Assembly: GCA_964540105.1 (NCBI GenBank)
Contig: CAZILL010000001.1
Coordinates: 186,001 to 250,000, forward strand
Reading direction: 5' to 3'
DNA from: DATKJY01 sp964540105
GTDB lineage: Bacteria > Zixibacteria > MSB-5A5 > GN15 > FEB-12
DNA length: 64,000 nt
The notes beneath the pieces were generated by a model that saw only the letters and a list, made by a program, of their open reading frames with translations, was not told the DNA's origin and did no database searches. Positions 31,881 to 40,459 of this stretch are shown here, one piece after another. The position numbers and the translations under genes are program-made. How positions within the stretch are numbered: position 1 is the stretch's first letter; every line of letters begins with the position of its first letter.

Positions 31881-34490
31881 TTACGGACAGTTCGGAAGGA
31901 GCAAGGCTCCACTCAAGTGATCGATAAGAGCAAACAGATCGGAAATATCGATCGTTTCGTTCGAGTCGGCATCGGCCTCCTCATAACAGGCGGTTACTGC
32001 GAGTCCGGTACCAAGGTAGTCAACCAGAGCGAAGACATCGGAGATATCCACGACATCCGCGTCGTCTCCATCAACGTTACCAGTCGAGCCGACGCAACAG
32101 GCTGATCCCTGGAGAGCAATCGTGCATGAGGTTCCGTCGCCCTGATAAGCGCCGTTGGAACCGTAGCATACAGCCTGAGTCGACTGAATGCAGGTGCCAT
32201 CGGGCAGATAGCATGCGCCGGTGGGGTTAACCTGCGGACAGGTCGTCAGCCCGCAAATCGAACCGGTCCCCTGGAAAGCGCCACCGACCGCAGCGCAGAC
32301 AGCAGGTGTAGTGACCACACAGCCGCCCCCATTGGGCAGGCAGCAGGCCCCGACTTGATCGTGAGGCAAGCATGTGTTCGGCAGACATGGGGTCCCATCC
32401 CCTTTGTAGATGCCATGCAACTTCACACAGTTGGCTGCGGTTGTTACCACACAGCCGCCATTCGGTAAGCAGCACGCACCTTTGGGTTTACCACACGGGT
32501 TCGGAGTACATGACGTGCCGTTCCCCTGGAACGCACCATGGGCCAGCTTGCACTCAGCCGCCGTTGTGACTATGCAAGTCCCGTTCGGCAGGCAGCAAGC
32601 CCCCTTCTGAGGCGGAGGCGGACAGTGGATAAGTGCGCAGCTACTCCCCCATCCGTTCCATACGCCGTGTTGAATCTTGCACTTGTTCGCCGTTGTTTGG
32701 ATACAAGTACCGTCCGGCAGACAGCAGGCGCCATTGTTTGCCGGTGGGCAGAGACCGGCCACGCAGGCCGAGCCAGCGCCGTAGTAGGTGCCGTGGCGAA
32801 TGACGCAGCTATCTTTCGTGACCGTTATGCAGTTCCCGTTCGGCAGACAGCAGGCACCGTCGGCTGGAGGATTGCAGATAATGCCGGGGATACAGATGCT
32901 GCCAACGCCGAGGAAGATTCCATGTTTGAGTTTACACTCGGTCGGCGTGACTCCCGAGATGCAGGTTCCGTCCGGCAGACAGCAGGCGCCGAACTCATTG
33001 CCACCACCACAGAGTGCGGCGGTGCAAGGGGTTCCGACACCGAAGAAGATACCGTTGAGCGATATGCACTTGTCCTTGGTCGTCTGCACACAGGCACCGT
33101 TCGGCAGGCAGCAGGCCCCGAGCGGTTCAAGACAGATGGTGGGAGTACAAAGGGTGCCGTCTCCCTTATAAACGCCGCCCTGCTGAGCGCATTGAGCTGC
33201 GGTCAAGATGACGCAACCCGTCGGCAAGCAGCAAGCTCCTCTTTTGGGAGCCGGACAGACAACAGTCGCACAGTTGGTATTGCCGCCCTGCCACGCGCCA
33301 TTGTGCTTAATACAGGCCAGTTGAGTAGCGTTTACGCAGGTTCCATCAGGCAAGCAGCAGGCCCCAATGGAGTCTTGACACGGATCCGGCGTGCATGTGG
33401 AGCCATCGCCATAGTACGTACCACCGGCGTTGACGCAATCTGCTTTCGGCAGGACCTGACAGAGCGCACCGGGAATACAGCAGGCTCCTCTCGGAGTCGG
33501 AGGGCAGTTATTCGGAGGAGGCGTGCAGATCGTCCCGTTCCCCTGGTAGATTCCACCGACCATGTGACAGTCGACCTGAGTCGTAATCGAACAGGTGCCA
33601 TCAGGTTTGCAGCACGCGCCCGTCGGATTCGGAACGCATGGATCGGGCGAGCAGGTAGAGCCGTCGCCGAAGTAGGTGCCGCCAGCAGCGACACAATTAG
33701 CCTTGGGCAGAATCTGGCACACGGCGCCCGGTATACAGCAGGCTCCTCTGGGAGCGATGCAAGGATTCGGGTTACAAGAGGTCCCGTCGCCGAAGTACAC
33801 TCCGCCGGCCGCCTTACAGTCAGCATTGGTCGCAATCGAGCAGATCGGACCCGCTGCTCCCTGTGTACAGCACGCGCCAGTCGGTGTCTGGGGGTGGCAC
33901 GGGTTGGGTGTGCATGAAGTGTTTGGGCCGCTCCATGTGCCGTTGAGCAGACACTCAGCCTGAGTCAACTGAATACACGAACCGTCAGCACGGCAGCAGG
34001 CGCCGAGTATCTGGCAATTCACCTGAGTGCAGGGAACGCCAGCCCCAGCCCAAATGCCGGGCACGGCCTGGCACTCAATCTGGGTCAACAAGGCACAGCT
34101 TCCGTCGGGTTTGCAGCACGCGCCGATTGGCCCCTGATTAGGCTTGACGATGATGATCCCGGTCATCCCGGACAGGACATGGAACTCGCATTCATACGGG
34201 AATGGACCCATGCCATCTGGTGACCCGATAAAGACGTCGAAGAATGACCCGGGGGTACTCATCGGACCGGAGTCCCACGTCTTGGGGGAGCCGGCAGATG
34301 ACTTCGTTGAGTGAAGGCCGAGTTGGAGCGTGAAGCGGACGGTATCACCCCAATCGACCTGGGTCGACGACGGGTTGAAAGTGAAACCTGACATGATGAC
34401 GTTGTGTATGGTCGCGTGGCTCGCAACCGGACACAAGAACAACATGGCGACGAGCAGGAGCCCGGTACACTTAAGGTACTTTTTGAACAT
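31881..34490 (-). CDS. Secreted cupredoxin-GACC-repeat protein with dockerin-like C-terminus (869 aa)
   Basis: Exported protein combining three modules. A signal peptide covers residues 1-26. Residues 27-118 look like a plastocyanin-type cupredoxin: HNVIMSGFTFNPSSTQVDWG and the ligand set H60, C101, H104 and M109 in the spacing C-x2-H-x4-M, so a type-1 copper site appears intact. Residues 123-797 are 16 six-Cys GACC repeats. Residues 798-869 are dockerin-like, with NVDGDDADVVDISDVFALVD and DADSNETIDISDLFALIDHL. Copper binding suggests an electron-transfer role at the cell surface; no partner is visible. The gene has a near-consensus promoter and its own terminator. Paralog of 27832-31497 with a different N-terminal domain. 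Confidence 0.85.
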   Translation of the reverse strand: MFKKYLKCTGLLLVAMLFLCPVASHATIHNVIMSGFTFNPSSTQVDWGDTVRFTLQLGLHSTKSSAGSPKTWDSGPMSTPGSFFDVFIGSPDGMGPFPYECEFHVLSGMTGIIIVKPNQGPIGACCKPDGSCALLTQIECQAVPGIWAGAGVPCTQVNCQILGACCRADGSCIQLTQAECLLNGTWSGPNTSCTPNPCHPQTPTGACCTQGAAGPICSIATNADCKAAGGVYFGDGTSCNPNPCIAPRGACCIPGAVCQILPKANCVAAGGTYFGDGSTCSPDPCVPNPTGACCKPDGTCSITTQVDCHMVGGIYQGNGTICTPPPNNCPPTPRGACCIPGALCQVLPKADCVNAGGTYYGDGSTCTPDPCQDSIGACCLPDGTCVNATQLACIKHNGAWQGGNTNCATVVCPAPKRGACCLPTGCVILTAAQCAQQGGVYKGDGTLCTPTICLEPLGACCLPNGACVQTTKDKCISLNGIFFGVGTPCTAALCGGGNEFGACCLPDGTCISGVTPTECKLKHGIFLGVGSICIPGIICNPPADGACCLPNGNCITVTKDSCVIRHGTYYGAGSACVAGLCPPANNGACCLPDGTCIQTTANKCKIQHGVWNGWGSSCALIHCPPPPQKGACCLPNGTCIVTTAAECKLAHGAFQGNGTSCTPNPCGKPKGACCLPNGGCVVTTAANCVKLHGIYKGDGTPCLPNTCLPHDQVGACCLPNGGGCVVTTPAVCAAVGGAFQGTGSICGLTTCPQVNPTGACYLPDGTCIQSTQAVCYGSNGAYQGDGTSCTIALQGSACCVGSTGNVDGDDADVVDISDVFALVDYLGTGLAVTACYEEADADSNETIDISDLFALIDHLSGALLLPNCP
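32100..34124 (-). repeat. 16 tandem coding repeats (six-Cys GACC unit)
   Basis: Sixteen units of 40-44 residues; the last is degenerate (GACY, Cys lost at the end), exactly like the last unit of the paralog. Units 5-16 correspond in order to units 2-13 of the 1221-aa protein, for example the KDKC...NGIFFG and HGVWNG units occur at matching places. Units 1-4 are unmatched or additional copies. Confidence 0.9.
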
Positions 34491-34932
34491 GAATCCTCCT
34501 TGAACTCACTTCATACGTGGTTGATTCAGTTATATCAGTTTAGTTAGTGTTTGTCCTGTACTCTTCCTCTGGATCGGTAAGTAAGAGAAGCTTACTTCTT
34601 TTGCGCGACAGCACGAGAGCAAGTGGCTAATCACGCGTGATATAGTATACTTATTGGGTCTATTATGTCAAGAACAAAATACCACTCCGAGGCTTTTTTT
34701 TCGACAATAGTGACTCCGTTGGCGATCATTGTGAAACGGGTCACAAGGCGAGGCGGTGTCGTTCAATCACGCGATGTGGACTGTCTACACCTTTATACCA
34801 TCTCCGGCGCAGGTCGCTTTCTCTTTGCTTCGGGAACTCTCCTTGACTATGCTGGTGCATTCCATGGCCGAGCGGAAGGGCTCGAGCCCCGGATGTGCCC
34901 GCAAAACGTCAGTGAAGAGGAAAGGAACAGCA
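34491..34932. other. Divergent intergenic region before menI
   Basis: Holds the promoter/operator above, the AAGTAAG hairpin and, closer to menI, a GAGGAAAGGAACA ribosome site. Reading frames extending menI upstream to 34756 lack support. A T8 tract at about 34694-34701 is present. Confidence 0.4.
34630..34671 (-). promoter_or_regulatory. Near-consensus promoter with palindromic operator at the start site
   Basis: On the minus strand TTGACA (34671-34666), a 16-base spacer and TATACT (34649-34644). The predicted start near 34637 falls inside the perfect 12-base palindrome ATCACGCGTGAT (34630-34641). A strong core promoter with a symmetric site over +1 is the usual geometry of repression. It reads toward the cupredoxin-repeat gene with a leader of about 147 bases, which also contains the inverted repeat AAGTAAG/CTTACTT near 34580-34598. 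Confidence 0.65.
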
Positions 34933-35334
34933 ATGTTCATACATGAGACTTCGATACGACTCCATCAGACCGACGCCGCCGGCCTGCTGTTTTTCGCGCA
35001 GCTGTTTACTCTGGCTCACGATGCCTACGAGACATTTGTCGAGTCGATCGGTTTCAGCTTCGATCAGACCATCCGATCTACCGAGAACCTGCTGCCGATT
35101 GTACACGCCGAGGCCGACTACCGGGCGCCGCTCAGAGTTGGTGACAAAGTCTCCGTGCGTATGCGACTCGATCAGGTCGGCACCACCTCGTTCACCCTGG
35201 CATACGAGATGACCAACAGTGCAGGTGCGCTCACCGGTACAGTCAAGACCGTGCATGTCTGGACCGATCGAACGACGATGCTGAAGGTGCCGCTCCCAGA
35301 TTGGCTGAAAGAGGCTCTCGCGAAGCTATCCTGA
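34933..35334 (+). CDS. menI: Hotdog-fold thioesterase, probable DHNA-CoA hydrolase
   Basis: 133 residues from ATG 34933 with AGGAAAGGAACA upstream. The 4-hydroxybenzoyl-CoA-thioesterase-type signature RLHQTDAAGLLFFAQLFTLAHDAYE is at residues 8-32, with the catalytic Asp in TDAAG, followed by IVHAEADYRAPLRVGDKV. It resembles the cyanobacterial DHNA-CoA thioesterases. It faces the men operon tail-to-tail (11 bases apart) and would supply the one step, 1,4-dihydroxy-2-naphthoyl-CoA hydrolysis, that the operon lacks. A role as 4-hydroxybenzoyl-CoA thioesterase in the aromatic pathway is the alternative. Confidence 0.78.
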   Translation: MFIHETSIRLHQTDAAGLLFFAQLFTLAHDAYETFVESIGFSFDQTIRSTENLLPIVHAEADYRAPLRVGDKVSVRMRLDQVGTTSFTLAYEMTNSAGALTGTVKTVHVWTDRTTMLKVPLPDWLKEALAKLS

Positions 35335-35338
35335 GGGT

Positions 35339-35356
35339 GAACCGCTCACGCGGTTT
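35339..35356. terminator. Short bidirectional hairpin between menI and menE
   Basis: AACCGC (35340-35345) pairs with GCGGTT (35350-35355) around TCAC, with a T-rich flank on the plus side. It overlaps the last codons of menE, so it is compact and probably shared by the two convergent units. Confidence 0.45.
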
Positions 35357-36797
35357 CATTAATGAGCTTCACGGCGAGGTCTGCAAATATTCGTCTATTT
35401 GGTTTCAGTCCCGCGCTCTCCAAGTCTGGCGGCAGGGGAAGAAACCTCACTGGGACTTTGAATCCGGGTAGAAGCGAGCGCACATGATCTTCAAACGCGG
35501 ACGAATCGATTTGGCTGCTGTCGCTGGTCTGCACAAAAGCGACCGGCCGAAAGCCGAATTCCCGGTCCGGGAGCGGCACCACGACAGCCTGCCGCACTCC
35601 AGCTATCGCAAGGAGAGCAGCTTCGATCTCCTCAGGGTGAACATTCTCCCCTCCCGAGATGAACATGTTGTCACGTCGACCGGTCACAACAAGCCTCCCT
35701 CCCTCGTCGAGATACCCCAAGTCCCCCGTGTGAAACCAACCGTCAGGATCGGTCAGCGGGGTGACGGCGCTACCGTGCAAAGATCCCAGGCAGAGAGTTT
35801 TTCCTCTAACGAGAATCTCATTATCAAGCGAGATGCAGATTTCTCGAGACTGAAGTGGAGAACCGGCTGTGTGTAACTCGTCTCGAGAAGCATTCGGTGC
35901 TGTACTCGTAACCTGAGAGGCTGTCTCGGTAAGTCCGTAGCTACTGTAGATTGGCAAACCAAGGGAGAGGGCACGATCGAGAAGCGTTGGCGACAGCGGC
36001 CCGCCCCCGACAAGGATGGCCTTGACATTACTGCACAGATCGTGCGTGATGGTGTCGCTCTCGAGCAAACGAAATAGCTGAGTAGGAACCACCGAAAGAT
36101 GTGTCGCACGGGAGGAAACGAGCGTCTGTCCAATCGAATCGCCGATCCCGGGAATCCAGACAGATCCCCCGGCGAGAACAGCGCGAAAGAGTATTCCCAG
36201 TCCGCCGACATGAAACAAGGGCAACGACAACAGCCAGGTCTCCCCGGGTCCGAAGGTGATGTTGCGATTGGAACCGAGGGCGCTGTAATAGTGATTTGCG
36301 AAACTGTGGACGATCGCTTTCGGCTCGCCCGAGCTTCCCGAGGTGAACAGAATCGTTGCGGGTTGGCTCATCATGATCTCCGTGGGGAGATATTCCCGAA
36401 TATCCTCTTCGGGGGCGATCATCGCCCGCGGGTGAAGGCAGGCAATCGTATTGTTACGGGCATAGCTTGTGAGATCACGGTCAGTGATGACCGCTCGACA
36501 CTGCAATTGAGAGAGTGCCGACTCCACAGATTTGGCCGGAAGGCGAGAGCTCACGGGACAAGCGAGCGCCCCAAGGCGAAACAGGGACAAGAGAAGCACA
36601 GGGTAGTCAATCGAGCTGTCCAGTAGTATCGCGACTCGATCCGCTCGATTGATGCCGCTCTGGCGGAGATTTCCCGCTGTGCGACGAACCTGGCAATCAT
36701 ATTCGCGATAACTCATTGACTGCGACGAGTTGCGCAGAGCGATCCTGTCGCCCCACTGCGCGGCGGCGCTTGCCAGCGGGCATGTGACGCTATCCAT
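35346..36797 (-). CDS. menE: o-Succinylbenzoate-CoA ligase
   Basis: Adenylate-forming ligase, 483 residues, converting o-succinylbenzoate to its CoA ester. Motifs: TILFTSGSSGEPKAIVHSF (ATP loop), SSYGLTETASQVTST, GWFHTGDLGYLDEGG and GRRDNMFISGGENVHPEEIE, the last typical of MenE. It is the final gene of the men operon and overlaps menC by 8 bases. Context removes doubt about substrate. Confidence 0.9.
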   Translation of the reverse strand: MDSVTCPLASAAAQWGDRIALRNSSQSMSYREYDCQVRRTAGNLRQSGINRADRVAILLDSSIDYPVLLLSLFRLGALACPVSSRLPAKSVESALSQLQCRAVITDRDLTSYARNNTIACLHPRAMIAPEEDIREYLPTEIMMSQPATILFTSGSSGEPKAIVHSFANHYYSALGSNRNITFGPGETWLLSLPLFHVGGLGILFRAVLAGGSVWIPGIGDSIGQTLVSSRATHLSVVPTQLFRLLESDTITHDLCSNVKAILVGGGPLSPTLLDRALSLGLPIYSSYGLTETASQVTSTAPNASRDELHTAGSPLQSREICISLDNEILVRGKTLCLGSLHGSAVTPLTDPDGWFHTGDLGYLDEGGRLVVTGRRDNMFISGGENVHPEEIEAALLAIAGVRQAVVVPLPDREFGFRPVAFVQTSDSSQIDSSAFEDHVRSLLPGFKVPVRFLPLPPDLESAGLKPNRRIFADLAVKLINETA

Positions 36798-37890
36798 TCG
36801 TAACCTCAGTCAAGCCACTAAGATCGAGCGACTTCGCGGCGCGAGCGGCATCGGCAAGAGAGATCCGACCGCTGGCAGGTCGCAGCTGCAATTGTGTCAA
36901 GTCCTGGGCAAGCCACTTGGCCGTATCAAGTCCGTGCGCAGCCCCCGCCGTTCCACAAGCGGCCGCCAGGTTTGCAAGCATCGCGAGCCCGAGAGAGGAT
37001 TCGACCGAGGCGCTAATAATTGTCGCCAGTTGAAGTTGATTGGCGCGTTGACTGAACCGAATCGTTCGGGCAATCCCGCCGAGCAGAGTCGGCTTCAGAA
37101 TCAGCGCTGCCAGTCCGGGAAACGATCGGAGCGAATCGGGCGACAAGTTCATCAGGCTTTCGTCAAGAGCGACGCGAATATCGGAGCGTTCGCACAGCTC
37201 AGGGAGTCGGATCACTTCCTTGAGCGGCTCTTCCGTGTACTCGACATTGCAGTCTCGAATCTCCCGGCAAAACATCGTCGCGGCACTCAGATCCCAGGAG
37301 CGGTTGGCGTCGAGTCGTAACGTTACGTCATTCCCCAATTCGGCTCTGGCCATTCGGACTCGATCGACATCGATAGCAACCGAACCGCGACCGACTTTGA
37401 GTTTCACCGTCGAGAAACCTGCACGTCGCATCACGGATGCTTCGGCTCGAATCTGGTCTACCGAACCATTCATGACGCCGTTCACTGCGACAGCTCCGCC
37501 GCATACCGGGTTCAGCAGATATGCCGGCTCGCATTCGTGTACTACTGCAAGGGCACTCAGAGCTGCCATTTCGAGAGCAAAGCGCACCGATGGTAGAAGT
37601 TGGAACGGCTCTAGCCAGCGATCGAGCCGATCGAGGAAACTCGATCCGGCTTCTGGCAATTTGATTGACAGTAAACTTTCTCGAAACGCCCACACCTGTG
37701 ACGATGCCTGCGCAACCGTCTCCTGACTCAGCCCTTCCAGTGGGGCGATTTCCCCCCACGCCATGAGCGAACTGTCAGTCGTCATGCGGAGAAGAAGCCC
37801 GTTCCGAAACTCCGACATTATGCCGCCAATCAACAACGGACTCGCCAAAGGGAGGCGATACGAGAAGAGTTGGATCTGGCTGATCTTCAC
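36790..37890 (-). CDS. menC: o-Succinylbenzoate synthase
   Basis: Enolase-superfamily enzyme (366 residues) that dehydrates SHCHC. The catalytic Lys is in FSTVKLKVGRGSV, metal ligands in LRLDANRSWDL, EYTEEPLKE and VALDESLMN, and the second Lys in ALILKPTLLGG. It overlaps menA by 4 bases (ATGA) upstream and menE by 8 downstream. Confidence 0.9.
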   Translation of the reverse strand: MKISQIQLFSYRLPLASPLLIGGIMSEFRNGLLLRMTTDSSLMAWGEIAPLEGLSQETVAQASSQVWAFRESLLSIKLPEAGSSFLDRLDRWLEPFQLLPSVRFALEMAALSALAVVHECEPAYLLNPVCGGAVAVNGVMNGSVDQIRAEASVMRRAGFSTVKLKVGRGSVAIDVDRVRMARAELGNDVTLRLDANRSWDLSAATMFCREIRDCNVEYTEEPLKEVIRLPELCERSDIRVALDESLMNLSPDSLRSFPGLAALILKPTLLGGIARTIRFSQRANQLQLATIISASVESSLGLAMLANLAAACGTAGAAHGLDTAKWLAQDLTQLQLRPASGRISLADAARAAKSLDLSGLTEVTNG

Positions 37891-38771
37891 ACGACCAGTC
37901 CGATGGAAAGCAAGATACTGAAGGCAAGCAGCAGCTTGCCGGTGGCGGCAAGACTGTCATTCAGCGCGAATCCGGTTGCTCCCGCGAGAACAGGCCAGAC
38001 GACCGGAGCGGCAAGGGGGAGTGTCACGAGAGTCACAAGCGTTAGTCTCGGCAGATGACCGGCAAGGGTCATAGCGACTGGAATCATAACGGCCATGACG
38101 ACGCAGAGCAGAAACTCGAGGCGCGAGAACTTCGCGCCGAAACGGACCGCGAGCGTTCGCTTCCGAGCAGCACAATCCTGTTCGATATCGCGCAGATTGT
38201 TGATAATCAGTATTGCTACCGAGAAGAGCCCCGGAGAGAATCCGAGCAGGACAACCTGGGGGCAGATCGCGAGCGCCTGCGTGTAGAAAGTACCGCCGAC
38301 AGCCACCGGGCCAAAGAAAAGAAGCACGAACAGCTCACCGAGTCCATGGTATCCGAGCGGATATGGACCAGCCGTGTACAATATCCCACACAGGATTGAC
38401 AACAGACCTATGATCATGACCGGATAGCCGCCGCGCCAGACGAGGAAGATACCCGCGAGCAGGGCGAGTCCAAAGGAGGCGACAATCGCGCGCTTGATAG
38501 ACCGCGGGGAGACCAATCCGGCTTGCGTAACGCGTGTCGGACCGAGGCGTTCGACGGTATCGGTTCCTTTGGCAAAATCGAAATAGTCGTTGGCGAAGTT
38601 AGTGCCGACCTGAATCAGGATCGCGCCCATCAGTGCCGCCAGGGCCGCGAGGGGGTAGGCCTTTCCTTCGGAGTAGGCTAACGCGGTTCCGATGATCACC
38701 GGGGCGATTGCCGCCCAGAGTGTCTTGGGGCGACTGGCCAGTATCCAAACACCGGCACGGGAGTGGGTCAT
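37887..38771 (-). CDS. menA: 1,4-dihydroxy-2-naphthoate polyprenyltransferase
   Basis: Integral membrane UbiA-family prenyltransferase, 294 residues with about eight hydrophobic segments. The first Asp motif NFANDYFDFAKGTDTVERLG lies near residue 58, and the second conserved stretch INNLRDIEQDCAARKRTLAVRFG near 190. It attaches the isoprenoid tail to DHNA in the inner membrane. The start SRAGVWILASRPKTLWAAIAP is typical of MenA. Confidence 0.92.
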   Translation of the reverse strand: MTHSRAGVWILASRPKTLWAAIAPVIIGTALAYSEGKAYPLAALAALMGAILIQVGTNFANDYFDFAKGTDTVERLGPTRVTQAGLVSPRSIKRAIVASFGLALLAGIFLVWRGGYPVMIIGLLSILCGILYTAGPYPLGYHGLGELFVLLFFGPVAVGGTFYTQALAICPQVVLLGFSPGLFSVAILIINNLRDIEQDCAARKRTLAVRFGAKFSRLEFLLCVVMAVMIPVAMTLAGHLPRLTLVTLVTLPLAAPVVWPVLAGATGFALNDSLAATGKLLLAFSILLSIGLVV

Positions 38772-38803
38772 TAATCCCTCATGTATAGAGTGTCGCGGCG
38801 CGG

Positions 38804-39625
38804 TCAGGGTTGGCGCGGGAATTTTGTGAAGTCGGGTTTGCGCTTTTCATTGAACGCATTACGTCCTTCCTGCGCCTCCTCAGACATGTAATAGAGCATG
38901 GTCGCGTTGCCGGCCAATTCCTGAAGTCCGGCCTGGCCGTCGCAATCGGCATTGAGCGCCGCCTTCAGACAACGAATCGCCATCGGCGAGTTGGCGAGGA
39001 TCTCCCGACACCACTTGACTGTCTCGGCTTCGAGCTCGGCCAGCGGTACAACCGCATTCACCAATCCCATACTAAGCGCCTGCGTTGCGTTGTATTGACG
39101 ACACAGAAACCAGATCTCTCGAGCCTTCTTCTGGCCGACAATGCGTGCCATGTAGCTGGCTCCGTACCCTCCGTCGAACGATCCAACCTTGGGACCGGTC
39201 TGTCCAAACAGGGCGTTGTCAGCGGCGATGGTCAAGTCGCACATCATGTGCAGCACATGCCCCCCTCCAATTGCGTATCCTGCCACCATGGCGACGATCG
39301 GTTTCGGGCAGGTTCGAATCTGGCGCTGAAAGTCAAGCACGTTCAGGCGGTGGATTCCGTCGGCATCCTTGTAGCCGGAGTCGCCTCGAATCTTCTGATC
39401 GCCACCGGAGCAAAACGCTTTCTCCCCCGCCCCGGTAAGAATAACCACCCCGATCTGACCATCTTCACGAGCGTCCGCGAGGGCCAAAGACATCTCCTGC
39501 ACCGTGAGTGGGCGAAACGCATTGCGAACCTCAGGCCGATTGATCGTGATCTTTGCGATCCCATCCGCCTTTTCGTATACGATATCGGAGTAAGCGCCGG
39601 CGCTCTGCCATCTGCAAATAGCCAT
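38804..39625 (-). CDS. menB: 1,4-dihydroxy-2-naphthoyl-CoA synthase
   Basis: Crotonase-fold enzyme of 273 residues that cyclises o-succinylbenzoyl-CoA. It shows INRPEVRNAFRPLTVQEM, FCSGGDQKIRGDSGY, the oxyanion segment VAGYAIGGGHVLHMMCDLTI and FGQTGPKVGSFDGGYGASY, with the MenB-specific Asp in SFDGG. AGGTGAA precedes the start. High sequence typicality makes it one of the most secure calls. Confidence 0.95.
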   Translation of the reverse strand: MAICRWQSAGAYSDIVYEKADGIAKITINRPEVRNAFRPLTVQEMSLALADAREDGQIGVVILTGAGEKAFCSGGDQKIRGDSGYKDADGIHRLNVLDFQRQIRTCPKPIVAMVAGYAIGGGHVLHMMCDLTIAADNALFGQTGPKVGSFDGGYGASYMARIVGQKKAREIWFLCRQYNATQALSMGLVNAVVPLAELEAETVKWCREILANSPMAIRCLKAALNADCDGQAGLQELAGNATMLYYMSEEAQEGRNAFNEKRKPDFTKFPRQP

Positions 39626-39631
39626 ATCGTT

Positions 39632-40459
39632 TCACCTGCCTTGAAAAAGAAATTGTTTCATACGATCAATATAGGCCCTGGGCTGTTCGAAGTGAACCGT
39701 GTGTCCACAGTTTTCAAAGATGGCCACCTCGGAATTCGTGCACAATGAAGCCATTTCGCTGGCGGTGCGACAGAACTTGCGGTCAAGTTCTCCCACGATA
39801 AACAGGACTTGCCGTCGTATGGATGGCAGACTGTCCCAGAGTGATTCCTGCACACCAAGACCCATGTGCCGCAGCGACCAGGCTAACCCCGTCGGATCGG
39901 CCTTGAGCCTCCGTTCATACATCAGATTGAACTCCTCCCGTCGCGAGCAAAGGGACTCAAAGAGAGGCTGTTGATACCACTCCCGCAGCCATTCGCTGTA
40001 TGGCGTGCGTTCGAGTTTCTTCGCCAGCGTTTCGTCTTGTTCCCGGCGAAGCTCACGCTCCTGCGCCGTTCGAAGACCGGGGGAGGCCGATTCCACAATA
40101 ATGCGATCAATCCGATCAGGATAATGTACAGCCAGATGCAGCGCCAGTCTCCCCCCCAATGAATACCCCACGACATCAACGACATCCCATCCCAGATGAT
40201 CCAGCAGTACAATTACTGATTCCCCACTGGCTTCAAGACCGGGCCATGCATCCGAGATGATTGGCGAATCGCCATGCCCGGGAAGATCAACGCTGAGGAT
40301 CGCGAAATCATCTCCGCATCCGGCGGTCGCCGCTTGCCAGTCCTGGCGGCAACCGAGAAATCCGTGAAGAAAGAGCGCTCTTCTATCGCCGTGAGCTCCC
40401 GAGCCGTGGAGATCGTACCCAATGGCATGCGTACGTGGGCTCAGATTAGATCTCGCCAA
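39632..40459 (-). CDS. menH: SHCHC synthase (alpha/beta hydrolase fold)
   Basis: 275-residue alpha/beta hydrolase that removes pyruvate from SEPHCHC. Visible: FLHGFLGCRQDWQAA, the nucleophile elbow VVGYSLGGRLALHLA, the Asp in VGELDRKF and the His in NCGHTVHFEQP, so the Ser-Asp-His triad is complete. The only plausible start is TTG 40459, overlapping menD by 14 bases. No in-frame ATG occurs nearby. Position between menB and menD supports MenH over other hydrolases. Confidence 0.85.
   Translation of the reverse strand: MARSNLSPRTHAIGYDLHGSGAHGDRRALFLHGFLGCRQDWQAATAGCGDDFAILSVDLPGHGDSPIISDAWPGLEASGESVIVLLDHLGWDVVDVVGYSLGGRLALHLAVHYPDRIDRIIVESASPGLRTAQERELRREQDETLAKKLERTPYSEWLREWYQQPLFESLCSRREEFNLMYERRLKADPTGLAWSLRHMGLGVQESLWDSLPSIRRQVLFIVGELDRKFCRTASEMASLCTNSEVAIFENCGHTVHFEQPRAYIDRMKQFLFQGR

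Noticed and set aside
32538..33917. Long plus-strand open frame (459 aa) antisense to the cupredoxin-repeat gene
   Set aside because: It is produced by the periodic, GC-biased codons of the GACC repeats; its protein is a low-complexity Arg/Ala/Thr repeat with no signal, start site or homology.
28051..34124. Regularly spaced repeats resembling a CRISPR array
   Set aside because: Units are about 126 bases, divergent in sequence, in frame and coding on the minus strand; there are no identical short repeats with unique spacers and no cas genes.
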